Source of the DNA: an uncultured Pontibacter sp.
GTDB lineage: Bacteria > Bacteroidota > Bacteroidia > Cytophagales > Hymenobacteraceae
Assembly: GCF_947499215.1 (NCBI RefSeq)
Contig: NZ_CANMNI010000003.1
Span: 806,001-870,000 of the forward strand
Direction: 5' to 3'
Length of the DNA: 64,000 nucleotides
The notes under the pieces are model-generated. The model searched no databases. It was not told where the DNA came from and was given only the letters and a program-made list of their open reading frames with translations. Position 1 is the stretch's first letter. The number at the start of each line of letters is the position of its first letter. This document shows, piece after piece, positions 54,401 through 62,874 of the stretch. A program made the position numbers and the translations under genes.

Positions 54401-57278
54401 TAAATCCCTGCAAGGAGTTATTGGTCAGGACGATGTGGAGCTTACTAATGGTATCGCTGCATTCAGCGATAAAAATGCAGCTATAGGAAAAACTGTAACG
54501 CTGGCAGGAGCTGTTTTGGATGGCTCTGATAAGGCTAACTACTTCTTGAGCACTGTGAGTACTGCCTCAGCAGATATATCTCCAAAACCTGCTTCTGTAA
54601 CGCCTGTGGCAAACAGTAAGGTATACGGCACCTCAGATCCTGCACTGAGTGGTTCTACCAGCGATTTCGTAGCAGCCGATGGCATTACAGCTACCTTTGC
54701 GAGATCAGCAGGGGAATCAGTGGGTTCTTATGCAATAAGTGCCATACTTGAGCCACAGCGTGAGCTTTCTAATTATGCGATCACGTATAACACAGCTGCG
54801 TTTGAGATCACGAAAGCAAGTCTTTCCGTAATTGCAGACGATTTCACTAGAGAGTACGGCGATGAGAACCCTACATTTACGGGAGCAGTTAGGGGTATAG
54901 TGGCTGGTGATGTAATCATTGCTTCTTATGGCACACCTGCTACGAAAGCCAGCGCAGTGGGCGACTATCCAATTGAGCCGACACTTACCGGTGACGCACT
55001 CAGCAACTATGAGGTATCTTCTACTAACGGAACGCTGACAATCTCAAAAGCTTCGTTGTCCGTCTCAGCCAACGACAAGTCCCGAATTTATGGTATAGTC
55101 AATCCAGAGTTAGATGGTGTATTGTCAGGCGTTAAAAATGAAGATAATATTTCTGCTTCTTATACAACGGAAGCAACGGCAGATTCAAATGTAGGTGAAT
55201 ACGTTATTAGCACTTCGCTGCAGGACCCAGACGACAAATTGGGCAATTACGTGGTTACAATAGCAAACGCTAAGCTTACCATCACGCAGGCACCCGCTAC
55301 AATTGCTTTAGCAGGATTGAGTAAAGTATATAATGGTACTGAGCAAGAAGCTGAAGTAACCACATCGCCAGCAGGTCTTTCTGTGACTGTAACCTATGCT
55401 GGTGGAACTGCTTTGCCTAAGACGGCAGGATCTTATGCCGTGTTAGCTGTACTAAACAACAGCAACTACAGCGCAGATAACGGCACAGGTACATTGGTCA
55501 TCACCCAAAAAGAAGTGACAGCCACTTTAGTAAATACTGGCAAGGTATACGATGGCACTACAACAGCTACAGGTACAACTGCTACATTAGAAGGTGTGAT
55601 TTCTCCTGATGATGTGACCACAACCGTGACAGATGCGGCATACAGTGCTGCTGCTGCAGGTGAAAGAACCGTTACTGCTACAGTTGTACTGGCCGGAGCA
55701 GACAAAGCAAATTACACGCTTAAAGCTGTGATGCCTGTGAATGCTACTATCTCTCCAAAAGAGCTGACCGCTACAATCGCTGCGCAAGACAAGGTATACG
55801 ATGGTAACGCGGATGCATCTGCTACTGGTAGCGTGGCTGATGTAATTGCTGGTGATGAGGTGCTAGTAACTGTAAGCAATGCGAAATTTGGCGATAAGAA
55901 TGTAGGAAACGACAAATCAGTAACTGCCGGAGTTGCGATTAGCAATTCGAACTATGTGCTGACTTCAGGCCAAGCATCGACGACAGCCAGCATTACGAAA
56001 GCACCGCTTACGATCACTGCACCAAGCATGAACAAGTATTGCGGAACTGTTGACCCGATGACAGGCTATGCCTCCACAGTGGTGGGTGCGGTAGCCGGTG
56101 AAGTCATTGCTACTAGCTACAGCTTCTCAGGCACTGATGTGATACCAAGCAGCACTGACTCGCAGTTGAGCAATTATGCTGTGGATTATAATAACGGTAC
56201 ACTGACAGTGAATGCAGTTTCGTTAGAGCAAAACAACAGCAATAACCCTCGAAGTATTAACGAAGATGTAATTATCACAGTAACTGTAGAAGACGGTAGC
56301 GCTCTACTAGCCGGAGTTTCATTGAAGTTAATGATCAATGGTTCAGAGCGTGAAACAGCTGTCAGCAACGAAAATGGTATCGCTACCTTTAACATTGGCA
56401 AACTCGCTGCAAACGTATATGGGGTTAAAATAGTGGCAGGCGATGGCTGCTCTGAGTCTTCTTTAGCTTACATGCCAGTTTATGACCCAGACGGTGGTTT
56501 TGTAACTGGCGGAGGTTGGATCAACTCAAGGGTTCAACCGGGTGTTGAATATATGCATACAGCGGGTAAAGCTAATTTCGGATTCAACGCCAAGTATAAG
56601 AAGGGTAAAAATGAGGTAGACCAAGTTGATGGCAACACAACCTTCCACCTTAATGCTGGCAACATGGACTTCAAGAGCTCTTCGCATACTGCTATGTCGC
56701 TTGTAATTGCGAAACACAAAGCAACCTATACTGGCGAAGGCACCATAAACGGTATCAGTGGTTATGGCTTCAGGGTGATTGCTGTGGATGGTGACCTGAA
56801 AGACAGCGGAAATCCTGACCAGTTCAGAATCAAGATTTGGGTGAAAAACTCTGGACAGGTGGTTTATGATAACCAGTATGGTATTGCTGAAAACGAAGAA
56901 CCAACCGGAGACAATACCATCCTCGGTGGCGGTTCCATTGTAATCCACGAAAACAAGGCGCTTACTGCCAGCAACGGCAAGAAACAGGAAGTAGCTGGCC
57001 AAGTGAATGGTTTGTCAACTGCCCGTTTTGACAACTACCCGAATGCCTTCTCTGATCAGACGACCATCCGCTTCGCATTCGATGCAGAGCAAAGCTTCTC
57101 CTTGGAGGTGTATGACATCCGTGGTGCTTTGGTGAAAAAAGTGGCAACTGGAAAAGCAGAAGCCGGACAGGTATACGAGTACGAACTGGATGCTCGAAAC
57201 TTGGCTGAAGGTGTATACTTTGCACGTCTTGCTGCAGGCTCTAAAATTCAGACCATCAAGATGCTGTTGAAAAAGTAA
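51414..57278 (+). CDS. Giant MBG/YDG-repeat surface protein with T9SS tail
   Basis: A 1954-residue secreted protein. It has a signal region (KWKLLFVVSLMTSLSFVGVNA), then an unknown domain with a His-rich cluster (HDHHHEYHD, about residue 75) and a bacterial Ig-like segment at about 250-343. Roughly sixteen MBG- and YDG-type modules of about 75-85 residues follow to about 1605 (RIYGEQNPVFTGSV, NKVYDGNTSATVTGS and repeats of the type SKVYDGTT). A domain marked GGFVTGGGWINS comes near 1690. The last 75 residues end VYFARLAAGSKIQTIKMLLKK, a type IX secretion sorting domain. It is probably an adhesin or surface fibre. The early part is more AT-rich than neighbours. Start ATG 51414 or 51441. Confidence 0.88.
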   Translation: MNGKLLLNNMAKWKLLFVVSLMTSLSFVGVNAFDTYSPTVTSDKEDYSPGQTAIIEGYGWTKDDFVDVHLEEDPAHDHHHEYHDTKVDENGYWRIEYPIEDRHLGVKFTVIVDGKQSGDQATTTFTDGNLTLQATGLPSNTPVAIYHSYTAAGSGSVGSSTTFNAGTPHTGVAFQNNTDLYFKYDKTVTVANVVYTLENVTALASTGNNNPSPFNLSISTNPDYDYQFKTNQNVILTAKYSILQHPTNLSVVSSTGSYGGLVDISATLTSDNSGLSGKQISFSLNGNSVGTALTNSAGVATLNNVDLTGLNAGTYSSAITASYSEEPNYKGSNATASLVIEKASATISLGNLTYTFDGTEQAALVTTSPAGLSGLVINYKPDNTDDGSYTISVPINAGTYEVRATLNNANYESVAATGTLQINKAEQTISWANPSSIEYGTPLSDAQLNATLTFGDGALTYAPEAGVLLNAGTHELEVTAAETNNFNAAKATVSIEVTKATPSVSLVIGGPYTYDGNAVSVSSATVTGVGGVSLGVATVSYEQNGVGILSPVNAGIYNVRASFAGNTNYNEAETTGALEIEKAQATLTLSNLTGHTYDGTPKNAVVSTDPADLSGVTITNNGQTNSGTYSIAASLNNPNYDAEPVAGQLIINNATLTITADDQSRIYGEQNPVFTGSVVSGGVQDETFIVTASSNAVSGSDVGQYDITPSVMGATLINYDIIATKGTLTITKRPITIAAEAGQNKVFGESDPASYTYRLSPGSLTDNFHLTGSLTRDAGEDVGTYAIKQGSLVATANYALTYEGADFVISKRDVTVTADAKSKTYGDDDPELTYVVTSGSVVNGDAFSGVLRRAEGENIGEYAINLGTLSLGDNYNLSFAGSAVLGISPKALVASIAASNKVYDGNTSATVTGSVPAEDLIGSDVVAVAVSNAVFDTKSAGTGKTVSASVSISNINYSLSNSTATTTANITPKEITGAFVAASKVYDGTTAANVTDKSLQGVIGQDDVELTNGIAAFSDKNAAIGKTVTLAGAVLDGSDKANYFLSTVSTASADISPKPASVTPVANSKVYGTSDPALSGSTSDFVAADGITATFARSAGESVGSYAISAILEPQRELSNYAITYNTAAFEITKASLSVIADDFTREYGDENPTFTGAVRGIVAGDVIIASYGTPATKASAVGDYPIEPTLTGDALSNYEVSSTNGTLTISKASLSVSANDKSRIYGIVNPELDGVLSGVKNEDNISASYTTEATADSNVGEYVISTSLQDPDDKLGNYVVTIANAKLTITQAPATIALAGLSKVYNGTEQEAEVTTSPAGLSVTVTYAGGTALPKTAGSYAVLAVLNNSNYSADNGTGTLVITQKEVTATLVNTGKVYDGTTTATGTTATLEGVISPDDVTTTVTDAAYSAAAAGERTVTATVVLAGADKANYTLKAVMPVNATISPKELTATIAAQDKVYDGNADASATGSVADVIAGDEVLVTVSNAKFGDKNVGNDKSVTAGVAISNSNYVLTSGQASTTASITKAPLTITAPSMNKYCGTVDPMTGYASTVVGAVAGEVIATSYSFSGTDVIPSSTDSQLSNYAVDYNNGTLTVNAVSLEQNNSNNPRSINEDVIITVTVEDGSALLAGVSLKLMINGSERETAVSNENGIATFNIGKLAANVYGVKIVAGDGCSESSLAYMPVYDPDGGFVTGGGWINSRVQPGVEYMHTAGKANFGFNAKYKKGKNEVDQVDGNTTFHLNAGNMDFKSSSHTAMSLVIAKHKATYTGEGTINGISGYGFRVIAVDGDLKDSGNPDQFRIKIWVKNSGQVVYDNQYGIAENEEPTGDNTILGGGSIVIHENKALTASNGKKQEVAGQVNGLSTARFDNYPNAFSDQTTIRFAFDAEQSFSLEVYDIRGALVKKVATGKAEAGQVYEYELDARNLAEGVYFARLAAGSKIQTIKMLLKK

Positions 57279-57300
57279 TTCATTTACAACAGGTTTTTAT

Positions 57301-57358
57301 GACCCAAAAAGGAAAAGGCACCCGTCAGCTATGACAGATGCCTTTTCCTTTATGGGTC
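57301..57358 (+). terminator. Terminator after the MBG gene
   Basis: A 20-base arm at 57301-57320 pairs with 57339-57358 (one mismatch), with an inner GTCA/TGAC stem. The stem includes TGCC-TTTTCCTTT on its 3' side. Confidence 0.75.
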
Positions 57359-57398
57359 AAATTATACCTACTCCAATCAAAACAAAAGCGCTGTTGTT

Positions 57399-57428
57399 TT
57401 TGTATAAACCAAAATCCTTATACCTTTG
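57399..57428 (+). promoter_or_regulatory. his operon promoter
   Basis: TTTG (57399-57402), 18 bases, then TACCTTTG (57421-57428). The predicted transcription start (about 57435) is only a few bases before the leader peptide ATG at 57439. Confidence 0.65.
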
Positions 57429-57438
57429 CGACAGCAGT

Positions 57439-57537
57439 ATGAGCAAAACCACGCTACATAACATCTTCTTCACTTCCATGGCAGCACCTGTTGCCTGTGG
57501 TTCTGCTGCGCATCATCATTTCCATCATTCCTCGTAA
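57439..57537 (+). CDS. hisL: his operon leader peptide
   Basis: This 32-residue peptide begins MSKTTLHNIFFTSM and contains HHHFHH at codons 25-30 (57511-57528), followed by Ser-Ser and stop. Five His codons within six codons, just upstream of hisG and downstream of a promoter, are the hallmark of a histidine attenuation leader. Low charged His-tRNA would stall the ribosome here. The longer frame upstream crosses the promoter and is not a realistic gene. Confidence 0.8.
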   Translation: MSKTTLHNIFFTSMAAPVACGSAAHHHFHHSS

Positions 57538-57620
57538 GAGGAATCATAACACCATATAGCCCCCTGTAGGGTCATCATACCCTTTCTACACTTTGCCTGA
57601 GGCAAGGTCTTTCTTATTTG
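57527..57620 (+). promoter_or_regulatory. his attenuator structures
   Basis: Three structures can be read. ATTCCTC/GAGGAAT (57527-57533 with 57538-57544, loop GTAA) covers the end of the leader frame. GGGT/ACCC (57569-57582) has an outer TGTA/TACA. The terminator is ACTTTGCC/GGCAAGGT (57590-57597 with 57601-57608, loop TGA) followed by TCTTTCTTATTTG. I could not find an 8-bp antiterminator as clear as in trp. Confidence 0.6.
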
Positions 57621-57645
57621 TACCTGTTTAATCCATAAAAATTCT

Positions 57646-58497
57646 ATGCTACGTTTAGCAATCCAGAAATCCGGTAGGCTGAGTGAAGACTCGCTTAAAC
57701 TTATTAAAGAGTGCGGTATTTCCTTTATCACCAGTTCACTCAAACTAAAAACTGAATCCACCAACTTCCCACTCGAAATCCTTTACCTGCGCGACGATGA
57801 TATTCCCGGTTATGTGGCCGACGGTGTCGCTGACATTGGCATCGTGGGAGAGAACGTGCTAGTGGAAGAGGGAATGCAGCATTTGGCCGTAGAGCAGCTG
57901 GGCTTTTCCAAGTGCCGTTTGTCACTAGCCGTACCCAAAGGCGATACCTATGCCGATATAAGCGACCTGCAAGACAAGAATATTGCCACTTCCTATCCTA
58001 ATCTACTGCAATCTTACTTGGAGGAGCGCGGTGTAAAAGCCAACATTCATACCATCAGCGGTTCTGTGGAAATTGCGCCGAGCATCGGGTTGGCTGATGC
58101 CATTTGCGACATTGTTAGCTCAGGCAGTACGTTGATCAGCAATGGTTTGCGTGAAGTGGAGCGCGTGTTTAAGTCACAGGCCGTGCTGATTGCCAACGGT
58201 GGACTGAACGAGGAGAAGCAGGCTATTCTAAATAAGTTGTTATTCCGCATAAAAGCTGTACAACGCGCCCAGAAAGCAAAATATATTCTCTTGAATGCAC
58301 CCAATGAAAAAATAGAGGAAATAAGTGAGCTGCTACCAGGTGCAAAGTCTCCCTCCATTATTCCTCTTGCTGAAGAAGGCTGGAGCTCACTGCACTCAGT
58401 TGTGAATGAGGATGATTTCTGGGAGATTATCGAGAAATTGAAGGAAGCCGGTGCACAGGGCATATTAGTAGTACCAATCGAAAAGATGATTATATGA
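57646..58497 (+). CDS. hisG: ATP phosphoribosyltransferase, long form
   Basis: First step of histidine biosynthesis, joining ATP and PRPP. The 283-residue protein has LRLAIQKSGRLSEDSLKLIKECG, the PRPP-site region DIVSSGSTLISNGLREVE and a C-terminal ACT-like regulatory domain (about residues 205-283, SLHSVVNEDDFWEIIEKLKEAGAQGILVVPIEKMI). This makes it the long form that is inhibited by histidine and works without HisZ. The stop codon overlaps hisD by four bases (ATGA). Confidence 0.96.
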   Translation: MLRLAIQKSGRLSEDSLKLIKECGISFITSSLKLKTESTNFPLEILYLRDDDIPGYVADGVADIGIVGENVLVEEGMQHLAVEQLGFSKCRLSLAVPKGDTYADISDLQDKNIATSYPNLLQSYLEERGVKANIHTISGSVEIAPSIGLADAICDIVSSGSTLISNGLREVERVFKSQAVLIANGGLNEEKQAILNKLLFRIKAVQRAQKAKYILLNAPNEKIEEISELLPGAKSPSIIPLAEEGWSSLHSVVNEDDFWEIIEKLKEAGAQGILVVPIEKMII

Positions 58498-59786
58498 TGC
58501 GCAAGATAGAATTTCCGGATACTTCACAGTGGCTGGAACTGGTGCAACGCCCTACGCAGAATTTTGAGAGTTTAGAGATAGGTATAGCGCAGACGTTTCA
58601 GTTAGTGCAGGAACGTGGTGATGCGGGCTTGTTCGAGTTGACACAAAAATATGATGGCGTGCAGTTGGATAGCCTATATACCACAGCAGAAGAAATTGTC
58701 GCTGCTGAAGCTGTTTTATCAGAGGAACTGAAGGCAGCTATTTTGCAAGCTTACAGCAACATAAATCTATTTCACGCGCAGCAGGCTGAGCAAACCAAAC
58801 AGGTAGAGACAATGCCGGGTGTGACCTGCTGGCGCAAAAGCGTGGCTATTGAGAAAGTTGGGTTGTACATACCCGGAGGAACCGCGCCGCTTTTCTCCAC
58901 GCTGCTGATGCTGGGCGTACCGGCGAAACTGGCGGGTTGCAGCGAGATCATTCTTTGCACACCACCCTCCAAAGACGGCACCATTCATCCGGCTATCCTA
59001 TATACGGCTTCCTTGCTAGGTATAGCGCGCATCGCTAAAGTAGGCGGCGCACAGGCCATTGCCGCGATGGCTTTCGGTACGGAAAGCGTGCCAGCCGTCA
59101 ATAAGATTTTCGGTCCGGGCAATCAGTACGTGACTGTGGCCAAGCAAATGCTCAGCAAAACAGGCGTGGCCATAGACTTACCCGCTGGCCCTTCAGAAGT
59201 GCTCGTGATAGCAGACGATTCAGCCAACCCGGCTTTTGTGGCAGCCGATCTGCTATCGCAGGCAGAGCACGGCGCTGACTCACAAGTGATACTCCTGACA
59301 ACGTCGGCAAAATTTCTTACAGAAGTTGAGAAGGAGCTTGAAGCGCAACTAGATGTACTGCCGCGCAAAGAGTTTGCTACAAAGGCTTTAAATAATAGCT
59401 TAGGTATTCTGCTAAGTGATGTGAAAGAGATGCTAGCGTTTTCAAACCTGTACGCTCCCGAGCACTTGATTATCGCCATCTCTGATTTCGAAGCAGTACT
59501 GGATGAGATCACCAATGCCGGTTCAGTGTTTTTGGGAAACTTCAGTCCGGAGTCTGCCGGTGACTACGCTTCGGGTACGAACCACACGCTCCCCACCAAT
59601 GGCTATGCCCGTGCCTACAGCGGCGTGTCTCTAGATAGCTTCGTGAAAAAGATCACGTTCCAGTACGTCACGCCAGAAGGCTTGCTCAATATTGGCAACA
59701 CGATCGAGGTGATGGCCGAGGCAGAAGGCTTGGAGGCACACAAAAATGCGGTTAGTATTAGATTGAAGGAGATAGGTAATGTTTAA
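58494..59786 (+). CDS. hisD: Histidinol dehydrogenase
   Basis: The last two oxidation steps to histidine. The 430-residue protein has KVGLYIPGGTAPLFSTLLMLGVPAKLAG, the family core KIFGPGNQYVTVAKQML and AIDLPAGPSEVLVIADDSANPAFVAADLLSQAEHGADSQ, where the Gln-Ala-Glu-His motif supplies catalytic residues. SLGILLSDVKEMLAFSNLYAPEHLII and the late SGTNHTLPTNGYARAYSGVSLDSF are also intact. Start ATG 58494 or 58497. Its end overlaps hisC by 8 bases. Confidence 0.97.
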   Translation: MMRKIEFPDTSQWLELVQRPTQNFESLEIGIAQTFQLVQERGDAGLFELTQKYDGVQLDSLYTTAEEIVAAEAVLSEELKAAILQAYSNINLFHAQQAEQTKQVETMPGVTCWRKSVAIEKVGLYIPGGTAPLFSTLLMLGVPAKLAGCSEIILCTPPSKDGTIHPAILYTASLLGIARIAKVGGAQAIAAMAFGTESVPAVNKIFGPGNQYVTVAKQMLSKTGVAIDLPAGPSEVLVIADDSANPAFVAADLLSQAEHGADSQVILLTTSAKFLTEVEKELEAQLDVLPRKEFATKALNNSLGILLSDVKEMLAFSNLYAPEHLIIAISDFEAVLDEITNAGSVFLGNFSPESAGDYASGTNHTLPTNGYARAYSGVSLDSFVKKITFQYVTPEGLLNIGNTIEVMAEAEGLEAHKNAVSIRLKEIGNV

Positions 59787-60825
59787 TTTAGTGAGTATCG
59801 TACGCCCGAACGTACTGAAGATGAAGCCATACTCATCGGCTCGGGATGAGTTTAAAGGAAGTGCCAGCGTGTTTATAGACGCGAATGAGAACAACTTGGG
59901 CAGTCTGGCCGGAGAAAAATACAACCGCTATCCAGACCCGCACCAGAAAAAGCTGAAAGAGGTAATCGCCGGAATGAAAGGAGTGAAGCCATCACAGATT
60001 TTCCTAGGCAACGGCTCAGACGAAGCCATTGACCTGCTCTTTCGCATGGTATGCCGTCCTGGGCAGGATAGCATGTTGCACCTGCCACCTACCTATGGTA
60101 TGTATGAGGTATCGGCTAACCTGAACGAGGTGCAGCTTGACGCCGTGCAGCTTACACCTGACTATCAGATTCCGGTTCGGGAAGTATTGCGACAGGTGAA
60201 GGATACTACAAAACTTATATTTGTCTGCTCGCCCAATAACCCCACTGGTAACATAATTGAGTCGGAGAGCATAGAAACACTGCTCGATAATTTTGACGGA
60301 CTGGTGGTAGTGGATGAGGCTTATATTGACTTTGCCGATAGCCCAAGCTGGACAACCCGTCTGTCTGAGTATCCGAATCTGGTGGTTTTGCAGACTTTCT
60401 CCAAAGCATGGGGTATGGCCGGTCTGAGGTTGGGTATGGCCTTTGCCTCAGATGAGATTATAGCCTTACTTGACAAGATTAAGCCACCTTATAATATTAA
60501 TGAAGCAACTCAGGTATTGGCGTTGAAAGCACTCGAGCAAACCGAGCAACTCGCTTACATGATCGAAGAGATTGTGCAGGAACGAGAGATGCTGGTGCAG
60601 GCACTTCCGAGTCTGGATGCCGTGGAGAAAGTCTACCCGTCTGATGCTAACTTTTTGCTAGTGAAGGTGAAGGATGCCAACGGCATGTATAAGTATCTGC
60701 TGGACCAAGGTATTGTGGTGCGTAACCGCTCCAGTCTGCCGGGCTGCGAAGGGTGTCTGCGTATATCGATCGGAACCGTGGAGGAGAACCAGCAGCTGTT
60801 TCAAGCTATGCAAAGTTTTAAATAA
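59779..60825 (+). CDS. hisC: Histidinol-phosphate aminotransferase
   Basis: This PLP enzyme transaminates imidazole acetol phosphate. The 348-residue protein has RPNVLKMKPYSSARDEF, FLGNGSDEAIDLLFRMVC, SPNNPTGNII, VVVDEAYIDFA and the PLP lysine in LQTFSKAWGMAGLRLGMAFAS. The C-terminal part RISIGTVEENQQLFQ is typical. It overlaps hisD, and is separated from hisB by 75 bp that hold a 17-bp inverted repeat. Confidence 0.96.
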   Translation: MFNLVSIVRPNVLKMKPYSSARDEFKGSASVFIDANENNLGSLAGEKYNRYPDPHQKKLKEVIAGMKGVKPSQIFLGNGSDEAIDLLFRMVCRPGQDSMLHLPPTYGMYEVSANLNEVQLDAVQLTPDYQIPVREVLRQVKDTTKLIFVCSPNNPTGNIIESESIETLLDNFDGLVVVDEAYIDFADSPSWTTRLSEYPNLVVLQTFSKAWGMAGLRLGMAFASDEIIALLDKIKPPYNINEATQVLALKALEQTEQLAYMIEEIVQEREMLVQALPSLDAVEKVYPSDANFLLVKVKDANGMYKYLLDQGIVVRNRSSLPGCEGCLRISIGTVEENQQLFQAMQSFK

Positions 60826-60879
60826 GCGTATCAGGTAGCACGCGACAAATACACAGTTAAGTCGTGCTACCTGATACGC
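60826..60879. repeat. 17-bp inverted repeat between hisC and hisB
   Basis: GCGTATCAGGTAGCACG (60826-60842) and its exact complement (60863-60879) flank a 20-base loop. There is no T-run, so it is not a standard terminator. It starts at the base following the hisC stop. Confidence 0.8.
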
Positions 60880-60900
60880 GCTATGAGATACGTTTAAGAA

Positions 60901-61995
60901 ATGAAAAAAGCATTATTTATTGACCGCGACGGCACCATACTGGTAGAGCCGAAGACGGATTTTCAAGTAGACTCCTTCGAGAAGTTTGAGTTTGTGCCGA
61001 AAGTGATTCGCAACCTATATAAGATCTATACCGAGCATGATTATGAGCTTGTGCTGGTAACGAACCAAGACGGACTGGGAACCGATTCTTACCCAGAGCA
61101 TACCTTCTGGCCATACCAGAACAAGATGCTGGAAATCCTGAAAGGAGAGGGTATTGAGTTTGCTGACATTCTGATTGACCGCAGTTTTGAGCACGAAGGT
61201 CTAGAGACACGCAAACCGGGCATCGGGATGATGAAGCAATACTTATCAGGCGAGTACGACTTAGCCAACTCCTATGTGATAGGCGACAGGCTAACGGATG
61301 TGCAACTGGCCAAAAATCTAGGCGCGAAAGCTATTTTCATTGGAGAAGAGCCTGTGAGCGAGGCCGCACTAAGCACTAACGACTGGGACGAGATCTATAC
61401 CTTCCTGAAGCTGCCAGCACGTCGCGCAAGCATTCGTCGGCAGACCAATGAAACCAATATTGCTATTGATCTGAACCTGGACGGCACCGGTCAGATGAAC
61501 ATCCATACCGGACTCGGTTTTTTTGACCACATGCTCGAGCAGCTTGCCAAGCACGGAAAGTTAGATCTGAGTATACAGGTGAAAGGCGATTTGCACATAG
61601 ACGAACACCACACCATCGAAGATACGGGTTTGGCATTAGGCGAGGCCTTCTTGGCGGCATTGGGTGATAAAAAAGGTATCAGCCGTTACGGGTTCTTGCT
61701 ACCAATGGATGATGTGCTGGCGCAGGTTGCCATCGACTTCAGCGGTAGACCATGGACGGTATGGGAGGCAGAGTTTAAGCGGGAGAAAGTAGGGGATATG
61801 CCGACCGAGATGTTCTTCCACTTCTTTAAATCATTCAGTGACACCTCTAAGAGCAATCTGAATATCAAAGCTGAGGGGCAGAATGAACACCATAAAATAG
61901 AGGCGATTTTTAAGGGTTTTGCCAAAGCGGTCCAGATGGCCGTGAAGCGCAATCCGGAAGATAACTCTATACCGAGTACGAAGGGTACACTTTAG
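60901..61995 (+). CDS. hisB: Bifunctional histidinol-phosphatase / imidazoleglycerol-phosphate dehydratase
   Basis: The 364-residue fusion catalyses steps 6 and 8 of the pathway. Residues 1-165 are the HAD-type phosphatase, with [12 protein letters not shown] holding the nucleophilic Asp and [14 protein letters not shown]. From about 175 the dehydratase domain has [37 protein letters not shown] and [17 protein letters not shown], with the metal-binding His clusters intact. It ends the local his genes, and a terminator follows at once. hisHAFI are not in view. Confidence 0.96.
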   Translation: MKKALFIDRDGTILVEPKTDFQVDSFEKFEFVPKVIRNLYKIYTEHDYELVLVTNQDGLGTDSYPEHTFWPYQNKMLEILKGEGIEFADILIDRSFEHEGLETRKPGIGMMKQYLSGEYDLANSYVIGDRLTDVQLAKNLGAKAIFIGEEPVSEAALSTNDWDEIYTFLKLPARRASIRRQTNETNIAIDLNLDGTGQMNIHTGLGFFDHMLEQLAKHGKLDLSIQVKGDLHIDEHHTIEDTGLALGEAFLAALGDKKGISRYGFLLPMDDVLAQVAIDFSGRPWTVWEAEFKREKVGDMPTEMFFHFFKSFSDTSKSNLNIKAEGQNEHHKIEAIFKGFAKAVQMAVKRNPEDNSIPSTKGTL

Positions 61996-62004
61996 TCTAT
62001 AAAT

Positions 62005-62043
62005 AAAAAGGGCTGACTGTAGCAAAACAGTCAGCCTTTTTAT
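62005..62043 (+). terminator. Terminator after hisB
   Basis: AAAAAGG-CTGACTGT (62005-62020, one bulged G) pairs with ACAGTCAGCCTTTTT (62027-62041) and then T. Confidence 0.9.
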
Positions 62044-62071
62044 CTGGTTGAATAAGCGGTTGGTCGGTTGT

Positions 62072-62479
62072 TCAGCAGGCGCGCAACCAGTCGCTGGCTG
62101 CCTCTATATTATCAAATTTCTTTATGTAGCTATAGTCAGTCATCAAGCTTAGTGTTTTTTCTGCAGATAAGCGGCTAAACGTACTAGGGGAATATACCCA
62201 TGCAAAGCACTCTAATCCCGCGGCGTGCATGCGCGGAAACCAATCTTGGCCTACCCACTTGGCAGCGCCTGACCAAATGCCTTCGATCTTGGTGTTGTCA
62301 TTAAGGATCTTGGTGGAACCCGTTTCAATCAGGCATTCCAAAATCTTTTCACAGCTAACCATGATGACGTCGTAGTTCTGAAAACCCTGCCAGTTGACAT
62401 ACAGCCAGCCCTCAGCAGGATTAAGCTCAACTAAGATATTGGCTTGCTGATATAAGATTTCGTTTGCAACTAGCTTCAT
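62072..62479 (-). CDS. STAS/SEC14-like small protein
   Basis: This 135-residue protein starts at ATG 62479 (MKLVANEILYQQ). It has the pattern ELNPAEGWLYVNWQGFQNYDVIMVSCEKILECLIETGSTKILNDNTKIEGIWSG and the later WFPRMHAAGLECFAWVYSPSTFSRLSAEKTL. This resembles small Bacteroidetes proteins with a STAS/SpoIIAA-like fold. I cannot name its function. An upstream in-frame ATG at 62569 would extend it by 30 residues, but that extension looks less conserved. Confidence 0.65.
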   Translation of the reverse strand: MKLVANEILYQQANILVELNPAEGWLYVNWQGFQNYDVIMVSCEKILECLIETGSTKILNDNTKIEGIWSGAAKWVGQDWFPRMHAAGLECFAWVYSPSTFSRLSAEKTLSLMTDYSYIKKFDNIEAASDWLRAC

Positions 62480-62801
62480 ACGTTCAATCAAACACAAATC
62501 ATCTGTATTATAGTTTACCTTGCAATCACTGATAAAAAGCAATGCATCTATAATGTAAACAGTAAGCACTTCTCAAAAATCAGACCCAATGTTTAACGCT
62601 TTAGTTAAAGCCTGTAAACTCATGGTAAACAATTATTATAGCTTTGTGTTAGATTGGTTGGGTCACTTCGGTCTTTCCCATCGAGGGAAATACTTAGTAC
62701 GTTTTTTCCATTTTTTGTCCTTTTTTCAAGTCAATATGAGAATGTTAGCTCGAGTTTATTAAGCCTCCAAAAAAATAGATTATAAAAAAAGTTATTTAAA
62801 A
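62480..62801. other. AT-rich intergenic region before the trp operon
   Basis: I see no gene. A TAnnTTTG match, TAGCTTTG, lies at 62639-62646, without a matching -33. It is followed by a TTTCCC/GGGAAA hairpin (about 62675-62692) and a T-run at 62702. These could mark a small RNA, or be chance. Confidence 0.4.
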
Positions 62802-62832
62802 TTTGCATTAAAGCGTTCAGCCTTTACCTTTG
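62802..62832 (+). promoter_or_regulatory. trp operon promoter
   Basis: TTTG (62802-62805), 19 bases, then TACCTTTG (62825-62832). This is the best match to the phylum consensus in the window. It predicts transcription from about 62839, 36 nt before the leader peptide. Confidence 0.75.
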
Positions 62833-62874
62833 CAACAGAGGGTTGAGCTGTATTTGACCCATTTTAAAAAGAAC

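Noticed and set aside
57331..57438. Upstream extension of the his leader peptide frame
   Set aside because: The longer frame would run through the TTTG/TACCTTTG promoter and through the MBG terminator; the ATG at 57439 fits a leader peptide far better.
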